From an uncultured Alphaproteobacteria bacterium (GTDB lineage Bacteria > Pseudomonadota > Alphaproteobacteria > Puniceispirillales > Marisalimonadaceae): a DNA stretch of 64,000 nucleotides. Below are positions 40,082 to 49,581 of this stretch, in pieces (position 1 is the stretch's first letter; each line of letters starts with the position of its first letter). Below the pieces are notes generated by a model, which worked only from the letters and a program-made list of their open reading frames with translations, did not search any database and was not told the origin of the DNA. The translations under genes and the position numbers were made by a program. The stretch is taken from NCBI GenBank assembly GCA_937142855.1, contig CAKZQZ010000053.1, forward strand, positions 1-64,000, given 5' to 3'.

Positions 40082-41959
40082 ATGAATGAGGACATTTATG
40101 GCATAAAAAAATGGGGGGATGATATACTTGATGTACTCGAAAATGGAAATATTGGGCTTAAAAATCCATTTTTTCCTCAAAATCCTCCTGTCGACCTCAT
40201 CAAAATTATTAAAAGTCTTAATGAAAGAGGTATAAATTGTCCAGTTTTGTTAAGAGTTACAGATTATTTAGCTTTTAGAATCAACCAAATAAATAAATCT
40301 TTTTCAAATGCTATAAAAGAAATAGGTTATAAAGGTGACTATAGAGGTGTATTTCCAGTAAAAGTTAATCAACAAGCTCAAGTAATTGATAGGATAGTTG
40401 AATATGGTAAAGAGTTTGATTTTGGCCTGGAAGTTGGCTCTAAACCTGAACTTTTAATTGCTTTAGCTCATGATCTTTCAAGTAAATCCACAATTATTTG
40501 TAATGGAATTAAAGATAGAGAATTTATCAATTTAGCCCTTTTGTCTCAAAAAATAGGTTTTAAAACTATATTAGTTTTAGAAAGCCCAAGAGAACTTGAC
40601 TTAATAATAGAAATTTCTAGAGAACTAGGAATACTTCCACTTCTAGGAATTAGAATTAAGTTAACAAATAAAGTGAGTGGTAACTGGTCTCAATCAAGTG
40701 GTGACAGAAGCGCGTTTGGTCTATCTGTCGAACAGGTAATGAATGTGATTAAAAAGTTGAAAGCTAATGACTATCTTGATTGTTTAATTCTTCAACATTC
40801 TCATCTTGGTAGCCAGATCCCTGACATAATCGAAATTAGAAGAGCTACTCAAGAAGCATGCAGATTTTTTGCAGAAATAACAAGACAAGGCGCCCCCTTA
40901 AAGTTCTTAGATCTTGGTGGTGGATTGGGAGTAGATTATACTGGCGAACAAAAATCTGCTATTAATTCTATTAATTACTCCCTAGATGAATATTGTATTA
41001 ACATAGTTGAAACAGTAAAATATGAGCTAGATCAATCAAGTTTAAAACATCCTACCATTATAACTGAATCGGGAAGAGCTTGTATAGCCTCAAGCTCAAT
41101 GTTAATTTTTAATATATTAGAAACTACTAATTTCGATGGTCAAAAAACAGAACCAGTCAGCAACAAAGATCATCCTTTGTTAAAAAATATGATGCAAATC
41201 CCTGAATATCTTAACTTAGAGAGAGTTCAAGAGTGCTTAAATGATTTAAATTATTATAGGGATGAAATACGCACCCTTTTTAGAAGTGGACAAATTGATT
41301 TACCAAATATGGCTAAAACTGAAGAAACCTATTTATATGTTATCAATAAAATAAAAAAGGTTTTATCTTCATCAACTGAAATAACAGATGAACTCCAAGT
41401 TTCTATTGATAACATGGCAGATATTTATCACGGTAATTTTTCATTATTTCAAAGTTTACCCGATGTTTGGGCAATAGATCAACTTCACCCAATTGCGCCA
41501 ATACAAAGATTGAACGAATATCCGGACAGAAGAGCTGTCTTAAATGATATTACTTGTGATAGTGACGGAATGATAAATAAGTTTGTTCTAAAAGATGGTA
41601 TATCAAACACCCTTCCTCTTCATAATATTGAAGAAAATGAAGATTATTTTCTAGGTGTTTTTTATATTGGTGCATACCAAGAAACGTTAGGTGACCTTCA
41701 TAACTTATTTGGAGATACAAACGTCGTAACTATTAAGTTAAAAGATGATGGAGGCTATCAACTCCTTCATGAACAAGAAGGAGATACTATATCAGAAGTC
41801 CTGTCATATGTTGAATATGAACCTAAAGACATTATCAATAGATTCAAGCGTATTGTAGAAGACGCAGTAAGAAGCAGAGATTTATCATTATCAGAAAGAA
41901 AAGAGTTAACTCTTTCATTCAAAGAATCTATTTCCGGATACACCTATTTTGAAAAATAG
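40082..41959 (+). CDS. speA: Biosynthetic arginine decarboxylase
   Basis: PLP enzyme converting arginine to agmatine. 625 residues. The PLP lysine is K94 in RGVFPVKVNQQ. DFGLEVGSKPELLIALA, LDLGGGLGVDYTG and TESGRACIASSSML complete the alanine-racemase-type barrel and beta domain. The GSHLGSQ-like segment is HSHLGSQIPDI. The Cys of the second active site is in LNDITCDSDGMINKF. First gene of the polyamine operon; agmatinase at the end of the operon uses its product. Confidence 0.95.
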   Translation: MNEDIYGIKKWGDDILDVLENGNIGLKNPFFPQNPPVDLIKIIKSLNERGINCPVLLRVTDYLAFRINQINKSFSNAIKEIGYKGDYRGVFPVKVNQQAQVIDRIVEYGKEFDFGLEVGSKPELLIALAHDLSSKSTIICNGIKDREFINLALLSQKIGFKTILVLESPRELDLIIEISRELGILPLLGIRIKLTNKVSGNWSQSSGDRSAFGLSVEQVMNVIKKLKANDYLDCLILQHSHLGSQIPDIIEIRRATQEACRFFAEITRQGAPLKFLDLGGGLGVDYTGEQKSAINSINYSLDEYCINIVETVKYELDQSSLKHPTIITESGRACIASSSMLIFNILETTNFDGQKTEPVSNKDHPLLKNMMQIPEYLNLERVQECLNDLNYYRDEIRTLFRSGQIDLPNMAKTEETYLYVINKIKKVLSSSTEITDELQVSIDNMADIYHGNFSLFQSLPDVWAIDQLHPIAPIQRLNEYPDRRAVLNDITCDSDGMINKFVLKDGISNTLPLHNIEENEDYFLGVFYIGAYQETLGDLHNLFGDTNVVTIKLKDDGGYQLLHEQEGDTISEVLSYVEYEPKDIINRFKRIVEDAVRSRDLSLSERKELTLSFKESISGYTYFEK

Positions 41960-41984
41960 CTTACTAAATATAAAGGAGATTGAA

Positions 41985-43190
41985 ATGAATACAGTATTAG
42001 TAATCGGTGCGGGAGGCGTGAGCCACGTTACAATCCATAAAATGGCTTCAGTTTCAATTACTTTTAACAAAATAGTTTTGGCAAGCCGAACAATAGATAA
42101 ATGTGAAGCAATCAAAAAAAGTGTCAAAAATAAATATAATGTTGATATTGAAATAGTTTCTTTGGATGCAGACAATATAAATGAAACAATTTCAGTAATA
42201 AAAAAATATAATCCATTTGTGGTAGTTAACCTAGCCCTTCCATATCAAGATCTTAATATAATGGAGGCATGTCTCTCTACGAATACTCATTATTTAGATA
42301 CAGCAAATTATGAACCAAAAGATGATGCAAATTTCGAATATAAATGGCAGTGGGACTTCCAACAAAAATTCAAGAAAAAAGGTATAATGGCTCTCTTAGG
42401 TTCAGGGTTTGATCCAGGAGTAACAAATGTTTTTACCGCACATACAAAAAAACACTATTTAGATAATATTGAATTTTTAGATATTTTAGATTGCAACGAT
42501 GGTGACCATGGACATCCATTTGCCACTAACTTTAATCCTGAAATTAATATAAGAGAAGTTACATCAGACAGTAAGCATTGGGAGAATAATGAATGGAAAA
42601 TAGGACCTGCTTTAAAAAATAAAGTATCTTTTGATTTTCCTGAAATTGGATCAAAAAATATGTATTTAATGTATCATGAAGAATTAGAAAGTTTGGTAAA
42701 ACATTTTCCTGAAATTAAAAGAGCAAGATTTTGGATGACATTTGGTGATAATTATTTGAAACATTTAGAAGTTCTTGAAAATATTGGCATGACATCTATT
42801 AAACCGATTAATTATAATGGAACTGAGATAGTACCCTTACAATTTTTAAAAAGTATACTTCCTGACCCAGGGAGCCTTGGTAGTAGAACAAAAGGTAAAA
42901 CTTGTATTGGAACCATAATTACAGGTACAAAAAACAATATAGAAAAGACTTTTTACACTTATAACATATGTGACCACGAAAAATGTTTTGAAGAGGTTGG
43001 AAGTCAAGCAATTTCTTATACAACTGGGGTACCAGCAATGATTGGAACAATGTTGATGTTAGAAAAAAAATGGTTCCAACCAGGTGTATGGAATATGGAA
43101 CAATTTAACCCTGATCCATTTATGAAACTATTAAATCAATATGGATTACCAACCAAAACTATTGAGCTAAGTAATCGTATCACTTTCTAG
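41985..43190 (+). CDS. Carboxynorspermidine/carboxyspermidine synthase
   Basis: A saccharopine-dehydrogenase-fold enzyme that reductively joins putrescine (or diaminopropane) and aspartate semialdehyde. Start at ATG 41985 with AAAGGAG upstream; the frame open from 41949 overlaps speA and is not used. The Rossmann start is NTVLVIGAGGVSHVTIHKMA. DTANYEPKDDANFEYKWQWDF, GSGFDPGVTNVFTAHTKK and ILDCNDGDHGHPFATNFNPEINIREV match the carboxynorspermidine synthase (CANSDH) group. 401 residues. The adjacent nspC-type decarboxylase supports this role over lysine metabolism. Confidence 0.92.
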   Translation: MNTVLVIGAGGVSHVTIHKMASVSITFNKIVLASRTIDKCEAIKKSVKNKYNVDIEIVSLDADNINETISVIKKYNPFVVVNLALPYQDLNIMEACLSTNTHYLDTANYEPKDDANFEYKWQWDFQQKFKKKGIMALLGSGFDPGVTNVFTAHTKKHYLDNIEFLDILDCNDGDHGHPFATNFNPEINIREVTSDSKHWENNEWKIGPALKNKVSFDFPEIGSKNMYLMYHEELESLVKHFPEIKRARFWMTFGDNYLKHLEVLENIGMTSIKPINYNGTEIVPLQFLKSILPDPGSLGSRTKGKTCIGTIITGTKNNIEKTFYTYNICDHEKCFEEVGSQAISYTTGVPAMIGTMLMLEKKWFQPGVWNMEQFNPDPFMKLLNQYGLPTKTIELSNRITF

Positions 43191-43198
43191 GAAAAAAA

Positions 43199-44371
43199 AT
43201 GTTCCAAACGATGGGTGGCAACCCTAGAAATTTTAACAAACTAGATTTGTATTCATTACCCAGTCCATGTTTTGTTATAGATAAAAAAGCGTTGCAAGAT
43301 AATTTAGAAATACTATATGAATTAAAAGAAGATACTAATGTAAAAATTCTTCTTGCTTTAAAAGCATTTTCAACATTTTCACTTGCTCCATTAATATCAA
43401 ATTATTTAGATGGTTGTTGTAGCTCTGGTTTATACGAAACAAGATTAGCTAAAAAGTATTTCAAAGGAGAAATAAGTACTTTTTCTCCAGCTTACAAAAC
43501 AGATGAATTTAATGAAATTGCACAAAAGTCTAATCATATAATCTTTAATTCATTAAACCAGATGAACGATTTTTATGATGTTGCAAAAAAATTTAATAAT
43601 GAGATTGGTATAAGGATTAACCCTCTATATTCCGAAGTTGTTAATGAGAAATATAGCGCTGCAAGCCTTAATTCAAGGTTGGGTATACATTTAGAAGATT
43701 TAAAAAATATTGATTATAAAAAGCTCTCAGGTATTCATTTTCACACATTATGCGAGCAAAATTTTAAGCCTTTAGAAAATACCTGGAACCACATTAGAAA
43801 AACTATTATTCCTCTATCAAAAGAACTTAAGTGGATTAATTTAGGTGGTGGTCATCATATCACAAGAAAAGATTATCAAATCAATAAATTAAAAAAATTC
43901 TTAAAACAGATTTCTTATGAAACTAGCAGTCAAATTTATATTGAACCAGGAGAAGCTGTAGTTTTAGATGCTGGGATATTAGTAGGTGAAATCATAGACT
44001 ATTTTAAACCTAATAATAAATTCTCATCAGAAATGGCTATCACAGACATAAGTGCAACATCACATATTCCAGACGTAATTGAGGCTCCTTATAGACCTGC
44101 ATTACTTAATGAACCCAAAACAGGTCATAGAGTACAATTAGGAGGTCCTAGTTGTTTAGCTGGAGATAATATAGGTGTCTATAATTTCAACCTACCTCCT
44201 AAAATTGGACAAAGAATAGCTTTACTAGATCAGGCACATTATACCATGGTAAAAACAAATTTTTTTAATGGCGTAAGAATGCCATCTATAGCTATTTGGG
44301 ATAGTCGAACAAATGACCTTAATATTATAAAAGAATTTTCATACGAGGATTTTGAAAATAAATTATCGTAA
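43199..44371 (+). CDS. nspC: Carboxynorspermidine/carboxyspermidine decarboxylase
   Basis: PLP decarboxylase that releases spermidine (or norspermidine). The PLP lysine is K55 in ILLALKAFSTF. LDGCCSSGLYETRLAKKYF, GIRINPLYSEVVNEKYSAASLNSRLGI, GIHFHTLCEQ and WINLGGGHHITRKDY are typical. The catalytic Cys of the partner subunit is in LGGPSCLAGDNIGVY. 390 residues. It starts eight bases after the synthase. The operon also makes putrescine via agmatine, so spermidine is the likely product. Confidence 0.94.
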   Translation: MFQTMGGNPRNFNKLDLYSLPSPCFVIDKKALQDNLEILYELKEDTNVKILLALKAFSTFSLAPLISNYLDGCCSSGLYETRLAKKYFKGEISTFSPAYKTDEFNEIAQKSNHIIFNSLNQMNDFYDVAKKFNNEIGIRINPLYSEVVNEKYSAASLNSRLGIHLEDLKNIDYKKLSGIHFHTLCEQNFKPLENTWNHIRKTIIPLSKELKWINLGGGHHITRKDYQINKLKKFLKQISYETSSQIYIEPGEAVVLDAGILVGEIIDYFKPNNKFSSEMAITDISATSHIPDVIEAPYRPALLNEPKTGHRVQLGGPSCLAGDNIGVYNFNLPPKIGQRIALLDQAHYTMVKTNFFNGVRMPSIAIWDSRTNDLNIIKEFSYEDFENKLS

Positions 44372-44386
44372 TAATTTCTAAAGTGG

Positions 44387-45271
44387 GTGAATATGAATAA
44401 TAATTTTTTTCTTAAATCTGAACTAACTAAAACTGAAAAAAATAAAGATTTTTCTAAATTTCATATTATACCAGTTCCTTTAGAAAGAACAGTTTCATAT
44501 GGTAAAGGAACACATATGGGACCTCAAGCAATAATAGACGCTAGTAATGAACTTGAAAGATTTACAGGTAAAAGTGAACCCTGTCTTGTGGGTATCTACA
44601 CTCACCCTTTTTTGGACTGTAACAAACCCATAAATAAAATAATTAAAGAAGTCGAAGAAATCACAAAATATGTAAGCTCAAAAAGTAAAATACCAATTAC
44701 CTTAGGAGGTGAACATAGTATAACCTATGGCGCAGTCAATGGTATTTTCAAAGGGTTGCAGATATCAAACAAAACTGAAATAGGTATAATTCAAATTGAT
44801 GCCCATGCTGACTTAAGAGAAAAATATGACGATGAAATTCATTCACACGCTAGTGTAATGTATTTACTCGGTCAGGAGAAATACAAAATTGCTCAATGTG
44901 GAGTTCGAGCGCTAAGTCTAGAAGAAGTAAATAATCAAATTAAATTTCAAATCATTTCTTTTAGTGTAGAGGAAATTCGAAAAAATAATAAAATAAAATT
45001 ACCAGAAAATTTTCCTAAAAAAATCTACGTTTCTTTTGATTTAGATGGACTTGACCCATCAGTTATGCCTGCAACAGGAACACCTGTACCTGGTGGTTTA
45101 GGTTTTTATGATAGTTTACAATTAATTGAAAATCTAATTAGAGATAGAGAAGTAGTTGGCTTTGACGTTGTTGAACTATCACCAATTGAAGGGTTTTTAG
45201 CTTACGATTTTACAGCAGCCACAATAGTTTATAAGATAATGGAATTAATTAACTTAAATGAAAAATTATAA
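44387..45271 (+). CDS. speB: Agmatinase
   Basis: Mn-dependent ureohydrolase turning agmatine into putrescine and urea. 294 residues. Metal ligands are in TLGGEHSITYGAV, IIQIDAHADLREKYDDEIHSHASVMY and VSFDLDGLDPSVMPATGTPVPGG. The C-terminal GFDVVELSPIEG is also diagnostic. Placed last after speA, the synthase and nspC, it supplies the putrescine that the synthase consumes. Confidence 0.93.
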   Translation: MNMNNNFFLKSELTKTEKNKDFSKFHIIPVPLERTVSYGKGTHMGPQAIIDASNELERFTGKSEPCLVGIYTHPFLDCNKPINKIIKEVEEITKYVSSKSKIPITLGGEHSITYGAVNGIFKGLQISNKTEIGIIQIDAHADLREKYDDEIHSHASVMYLLGQEKYKIAQCGVRALSLEEVNNQIKFQIISFSVEEIRKNNKIKLPENFPKKIYVSFDLDGLDPSVMPATGTPVPGGLGFYDSLQLIENLIRDREVVGFDVVELSPIEGFLAYDFTAATIVYKIMELINLNEKL

Positions 45272-45272
45272 A

Positions 45273-46208
45273 TTACTGATTTTGAATCCATTTTTCAGCA
45301 TCTAAAGCTGCCATACATCCCATACCTGCAGCAGTAACGGCCTGTCTATAAACCTTATCAACACAATCTCCTGCAGCAAAAACCCCGTCTATATTTGTTA
45401 GACATGTTCCTGGTTTTTGAGCAATAATGTAACCTTCATCATCCATATCAAGAACATTAGCAAACGCTTCGGTAGATGGGCTATGACCAATGGCTACAAA
45501 AACACCATCTACATTTATTATTTCAGTTCTTTTTGAAACTGTAGATGATAATTCTATTGCGTTAACGCCATTTTCGTTTCCCTTTATTTCACTTACAACA
45601 TTATTCCAGATTATTTTTATATTATCTTTATCAAATAATCTTTTTTGTAAAATTTTCTCAGATCTCAATTCATTTCTTCTATGAATTAGAGTAACTTTAG
45701 AACATATATTAGAGAGGTATAAGGCCTCTTCAACTGCAGTGTTCCCGCCCCCTACTACTGCAACCTCTTTGTTTTTATAAAAGAAACCGTCACAAGTAGC
45801 ACAAGCAGAGACGCCCTTGCCATTGAAATCATTTTCACTTTTAAGACCAAGCCATTTTGCTTGAGCACCAGTTGTAATAATAACTGTTTGAGTTTCTAAA
45901 GTTTTACCTGAATCTAAATTGATTATTTTATTATTTTTTTTAAAGTCAACACTTGTAACAATATCACTTATTATTCTGGCTCCAACTTTTTCTGCTTGTA
46001 ATCTCATTTGCTCCATCATCCATGGACCTTGAACTACATCAGCATAACCAGGATAATTTTCAACATCAGTAGTAATTGTAAGTTGCCCACCAGGTTGTAT
46101 ACCTTCAATCACTAAAGGTTTTAAATTTGCTCTAGCTGCATAAATAGCTGCTGTAAGCCCTGCAGCACCAGAACCGATTATAATGACTTTTTCTTTACTA
46201 TCTATCAT
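45273..46208 (-). CDS. trxB: Thioredoxin-disulfide reductase
   Basis: NADPH-dependent flavoenzyme reducing thioredoxin. FAD loop VIIGSGAAGLTAAIYAARA, redox-active CxxC in GVSACATCDGFF, NADPH loop VAVVGGGNTAVEEALYLS, and C-terminal GVFAAGDCVDKVYRQAVTAAGMGCMAALDAE. 311 residues, the low-molecular-weight class. Its ATG overlaps the purU stop. Confidence 0.96.
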   Translation of the reverse strand: MIDSKEKVIIIGSGAAGLTAAIYAARANLKPLVIEGIQPGGQLTITTDVENYPGYADVVQGPWMMEQMRLQAEKVGARIISDIVTSVDFKKNNKIINLDSGKTLETQTVIITTGAQAKWLGLKSENDFNGKGVSACATCDGFFYKNKEVAVVGGGNTAVEEALYLSNICSKVTLIHRRNELRSEKILQKRLFDKDNIKIIWNNVVSEIKGNENGVNAIELSSTVSKRTEIINVDGVFVAIGHSPSTEAFANVLDMDDEGYIIAQKPGTCLTNIDGVFAAGDCVDKVYRQAVTAAGMGCMAALDAEKWIQNQ

Positions 46209-47083
46209 CCTACTTTTCTATGCCCTTTAAAAACAATTGTTCTCTTACCATTCAAAAATACCCTTTTTTCAGAGTGAGCTTTTAGAGCCCTGTATAAAAC
46301 TCTGGATTCTATATCTCTGCCTATAGAAACCAAATCATTTGGCATCATTTCGTGATCTACTTCTTGTGTATCCTGCTCAATGATAGGCCCTTCATCTAAG
46401 TCTTTTGTAACATAATGAGCAGTAGCTCCAATAACTTTTACTCCTCTTTCAAAAGCTTGATGATAAGGTTTAGCTCCCTTAAAACTTGGCAAGAAGCTAT
46501 GATGTATATTAATGATTTTGCCTTCAAATTCGTTAGTGAAATCTTCAGACAAAACTTGCATGTACCTTGCCAAAACAATTAGCTGAACATTATCTTCCTT
46601 AATAATCCTCTTAATTTCTTGTTCTTGCGATACTTTATTATCCTTAGCAACTGGCAAATAGTAAAAAGGTATATTAGAAAAATTAGCAATTTCTTCAGCT
46701 ACTCTGTGATTAGAAACGATAGCTTTGATATTTAAATTTAACGATTTATTTCTAACTCTAAATAAAAGGTCATTTAAACAATGATCAAACTTTGATACGA
46801 GTAAAATAGTGTTCATTTCATTTTCAATCTCAGATAACAAAAAATCTCCATTTAACTCAGATGATAAGTTTTTGAGGCCAATCTCTAAACTTTCTAATTC
46901 TTTATTATCACCAAGAGTAAAACTCTGTCTTATAAAAAAATTTCCATTTAATGTGTCCGTAAATTGTTTAGATTCAACAATGTTACATTTAAACTTCGCT
47001 AAAAGAGAAGAGATTTTAGCAACTATGCCAATCTGATCTTCACAAGAAAATGTTAGTATATGAGTTTCGATTTTTTTTGACAT
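46205..47083 (-). CDS. purU: Formyltetrahydrofolate deformylase
   Basis: Hydrolyses 10-formyl-THF to formate and THF, balancing one-carbon pools. An N-terminal ACT domain (ILTFSCEDQIGIVAKISSLLAKFKCNIVES) precedes a formyltransferase-fold domain with IVLARYMQVLSEDF, NIHHSFLPSFKGAKPYHQAFERGVKVIGATAHYV and DLDEGPIIEQD. The Asn-His-Asp set expected for catalysis is visible in these. I take ATG 47083 (MSKKIETH); another ATG lies six bases upstream. Confidence 0.94.
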   Translation of the reverse strand: MSKKIETHILTFSCEDQIGIVAKISSLLAKFKCNIVESKQFTDTLNGNFFIRQSFTLGDNKELESLEIGLKNLSSELNGDFLLSEIENEMNTILLVSKFDHCLNDLLFRVRNKSLNLNIKAIVSNHRVAEEIANFSNIPFYYLPVAKDNKVSQEQEIKRIIKEDNVQLIVLARYMQVLSEDFTNEFEGKIINIHHSFLPSFKGAKPYHQAFERGVKVIGATAHYVTKDLDEGPIIEQDTQEVDHEMMPNDLVSIGRDIESRVLYRALKAHSEKRVFLNGKRTIVFKGHRKVG

Positions 47084-47127
47084 GAACATCTAATACATTT
47101 TTTTAAATAATCAAACAATAACATAAG

Positions 47128-47949
47128 TTAATTTTTAAAAAAATTTAAAGATATTTCATAAAATTCACTTGCCTTTTCAACATGTAAAAAATGTCCAGCA
47201 TCTTTAATTTTTTTGAAGGACACATTGGAGAAATAATGTTTAAAATTATTAAAATATTCACCCTTAACATAGTCACTATCTTCACCATATATACATAAAA
47301 TTTTATTTTCTATTAATTTTATATGATCAAAATCAGGGAAAGATCTAAGGTCTATCATTGATTTTTTGATTACTTCCAAATTAATCGACCATTTGTATTT
47401 ATCTTCTTCAAATTCTAAGTTTTGTAATAGAAAGGTTCGCAAAAATTTTTCATCAATGTAATTGGATAAAACTTCATCAGCATGAGCTCTATTATTTATA
47501 GAAGAAAGATCCAAACCCAATAATATATCAATAATATTTTGGTTATCCTCACCATAATTTACTGGGGCTATATCTGTTACAACAACCTTGTCAATGTAAG
47601 ATTCATCTAACAAGGTAATAACCATAGCTAGTTTTCCTCCCATTGAATGGCCTAACAAATCAACTTTACTGAGGCCTAAATAGTTTATTATTTCAGTAAC
47701 ATCTTCTGCCATCAATAAATAGGATTGTTCTTTTTTAAATTCATTTCCTCCATGATTTCGTAAATTGACCGTAATAACAAATTGATCTCTATCAGAACTA
47801 TATTTCTTGGCAAACGTTTGCCAATTTTTACCTCGTCCATAAAGACCATGTAAAATAAATAAAACTTTATTTTGTTTGGTTTTCAACAAATCTTTACTTA
47901 TGTCGGATGATAATAATTTTCCATTTTTGAAAACATTAAAACTGATCAT
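47128..47949 (-). CDS. Alpha/beta-hydrolase, YbfF-type esterase
   Basis: 273 residues. Start at ATG 47949 because GGAAAG sits six bases before it and abuts the alternative ATG at 47955. The oxyanion segment is VLFILHGLYGRGKNWQTFAKK, the nucleophile elbow VDLLGHSMGGKLAMVI (Ser), the acid in LCIYGEDSDYV, and the His in IKDAGHFLHVEKA. It resembles E. coli YbfF, an acyl-CoA/short ester hydrolase. Physiological substrate unknown. Confidence 0.85.
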   Translation of the reverse strand: MISFNVFKNGKLLSSDISKDLLKTKQNKVLFILHGLYGRGKNWQTFAKKYSSDRDQFVITVNLRNHGGNEFKKEQSYLLMAEDVTEIINYLGLSKVDLLGHSMGGKLAMVITLLDESYIDKVVVTDIAPVNYGEDNQNIIDILLGLDLSSINNRAHADEVLSNYIDEKFLRTFLLQNLEFEEDKYKWSINLEVIKKSMIDLRSFPDFDHIKLIENKILCIYGEDSDYVKGEYFNNFKHYFSNVSFKKIKDAGHFLHVEKASEFYEISLNFFKN

Positions 47950-48049
47950 GACCATCTTTCCGTTTGTTAAGTTTTTTAAATTTTTTTAAAATTATAATAA
48001 ATAAGACGTAAAGTATATTAGATACAAAATTTGATTAAGGTTATTATAA

Positions 48050-48310
48050 ATGGGTCAAGTCATTAATGTGAATTTCAAATCACCCATAGATGAAGAATAT
48101 TCTAATTATAAAGACAAATTAATTAGAATAAGAGATGACATTGAAGATTATCTGGAAAATGAAACAGTAAAAGAAAATGATGAACTAGCCATTGCTCTTG
48201 CTGCAGGAAGATACGCCACTATGAAACTAGTACAATTAACAGGACAAAACGAAACTATTGATTTTGTTAATGATTGTATAAAGACTTCTTTAAAAAATAA
48301 ATTAATTTAG
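48050..48310 (+). CDS. Small hypothetical protein (86 aa)
   Basis: MGQVINVNFKSPIDEEYSNY, then a helical acidic region and GRYATMKLVQLTGQNETIDF. No signal peptide or membrane segment. The first eight residues (GQVINVNF) look like a short conserved peptide found at the start of several small alphaproteobacterial proteins, but I cannot name a family. It faces away from the esterase and converges on the bactofilin cluster. Confidence 0.7.
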   Translation: MGQVINVNFKSPIDEEYSNYKDKLIRIRDDIEDYLENETVKENDELAIALAAGRYATMKLVQLTGQNETIDFVNDCIKTSLKNKLI

Positions 48311-48311
48311 T

Positions 48312-48629
48312 CTATTTAGAAATTCTGGTTATACTTCCAGAAACCTCTGCTCCTAAGTCAATAGAAAGAGCATTAGTTTTAAGGTTTCCTTCCACTTTTG
48401 CACTACTGGCAACATTTAATGTGTTAGCTGAAACCTCGCCTTTCACCAACCCACCAAGCGTAACTTTATCTGCTACTAAATTTCCATCAAAAATACTATT
48501 AGCCTCCAAAAGAACATCTTTAGCTCTTAATTCTCCTTTAAATCTACCTGCCACTACAACGCTAGAACCAGCTGAGTCTAAATTACCTTCCATTACTAAT
48601 TCTTCAGAAATATATGTTATTTCGGTCAT
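48312..48629 (-). CDS. Bactofilin (third of three)
   Basis: 105-residue polymer-forming cytoskeletal protein. The beta-helix repeats are evident: ISEELVMEGNLDSAGSSVVVAGRFKGELRAKDVLLEANSIFDGNLVADKVTLGG, each turn with a buried valine/leucine and a glycine. It has almost no N- or C-terminal tails, so it is probably a polymer core subunit rather than a membrane-targeting one. Last gene in a tandem set of three on the minus strand. Confidence 0.9.
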   Translation of the reverse strand: MTEITYISEELVMEGNLDSAGSSVVVAGRFKGELRAKDVLLEANSIFDGNLVADKVTLGGLVKGEVSANTLNVASSAKVEGNLKTNALSIDLGAEVSGSITRISK

Positions 48630-48657
48630 AATTTATACCTTTTTAAAAAATGTTGAA

Positions 48658-49050
48658 TTACTTTGTGTCTTTTTGTTCATCTGAAACTTCACTAGTTTCT
48701 TTTTCCGTTTCATCTACTTTTGTACTAGCGTTTTCATTCCAATTATGAACAACTCTACAATTTAAAGCGGCCCCTCTATCCATTTGTAAGGACTTATAAT
48801 GGACTTCTCCACTTATACGAGATGTTTCAGTAAGCCAAACGCTCTCAGCCTGCATCTTGCCCTCATATTCACCAGCAATTACAACTAAATCAGAATCAAC
48901 TGCTCCAATAAATTTTCCTGTAGAACCAATAGTTACTTTTTCAGTAACTAAATCAGCTTCGACAAATCCATTAATTTCAATTGATTTAGCATTAGAAATT
49001 TTTCCACTAAACCGGGCTCCAGATCCTAAAACTGCCTGTTTATTAGCCAT
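48658..49050 (-). CDS. Bactofilin (second of three)
   Basis: 130 residues. The beta-helix core (GARFSGKISNAKSIEINGFVEADLVTEKVTIGSTGKFIGAV to RISGEVHYKSLQMDRGAALNC) is followed by a charged, Glu/Lys-rich C-terminal tail of about 25 residues that may bind partners. Together with its neighbours it could form mixed filaments beneath the membrane. Confidence 0.9.
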   Translation of the reverse strand: MANKQAVLGSGARFSGKISNAKSIEINGFVEADLVTEKVTIGSTGKFIGAVDSDLVVIAGEYEGKMQAESVWLTETSRISGEVHYKSLQMDRGAALNCRVVHNWNENASTKVDETEKETSEVSDEQKDTK

Positions 49051-49062
49051 TTATAATCTCCT

Positions 49063-49407
49063 CTATTTTTTATTTTGTCTTTTGCCAATTTGTGCTTCTA
49101 TAACTGCACCTTCTTCAATTGAAATGTTCTCATAAAAAACTTCACCAGAAATTTTCCCAGTAGACTTAACTGAGACAAAATCACCAGAAACTTGACCATC
49201 ACATTTACCAGATACAGTTATAACTTCAGCTTCAATGCTTCCTTTTAATGAACCAGAGCCCTCTACTGACAAACTGTTACATTTAATATCTCCTACTACA
49301 GAACCCAATAAAACCAAGCTACCTTCAGCAGAAATTTTACCTTTAATTTTCATATCACTTGAAATAATAGATTTTTCAGTATCAGTTTCGTTTGTTCTTC
49401 CTAACAT
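49063..49407 (-). CDS. Bactofilin (first of three)
   Basis: 114 residues. A polar N-terminal tail (MLGRTNETDTEKSIISSDMK) leads into the beta-helix (IKGKISAEGSLVLLGSVVGDIKCNSLSVEGSGSLKG to GEVFYENISIEEGAVIEAQIG). First gene of the minus-strand bactofilin operon. A sigma-54-like site (49529-49544, minus) lies 120 bp upstream. Divergent from the coiled-coil/M23 pair, the usual association in bactofilin systems where the filament recruits an M23 endopeptidase. Confidence 0.9.
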   Translation of the reverse strand: MLGRTNETDTEKSIISSDMKIKGKISAEGSLVLLGSVVGDIKCNSLSVEGSGSLKGSIEAEVITVSGKCDGQVSGDFVSVKSTGKISGEVFYENISIEEGAVIEAQIGKRQNKK

Positions 49408-49515
49408 TATGGAAATCCCTTTTCCTACTAGTTATATTCAATTAGAATCTATTTAATAATAAACATTAGTCATTATAATTAAACTAATTAAAAAAATTAT
49501 TCAAAATACATTTAT

Positions 49516-49532
49516 TTGGTATAAATGATGCA
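49516..49532 (+). promoter_or_regulatory. Sigma-54-like promoter of the coiled-coil/M23 operon
   Basis: TTGGTATAAATGATGCA: GG at 49518-49519 and GC at 49530-49531 have the invariant -24/-12 spacing. The site lies about 50 bp before the ATG at 49582. Its TGCA is shared with the opposing site on the minus strand. Confidence 0.6.
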
Positions 49533-49544
49533 ATTAACTTGCCA
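49529..49544 (-). promoter_or_regulatory. Sigma-54-like promoter of the bactofilin operon
   Basis: On the minus strand TGGCAAGTTAATTGCA is close to the sigma-54 consensus (TGGCACG, four bases, TTGCA). It uses the same TGCA as the plus-strand site, so polymerase could occupy only one at a time. Confidence 0.65.
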
Positions 49545-49581
49545 TAATAGTCACCGATAAAAAAAATTAGAGAATTTCAAA

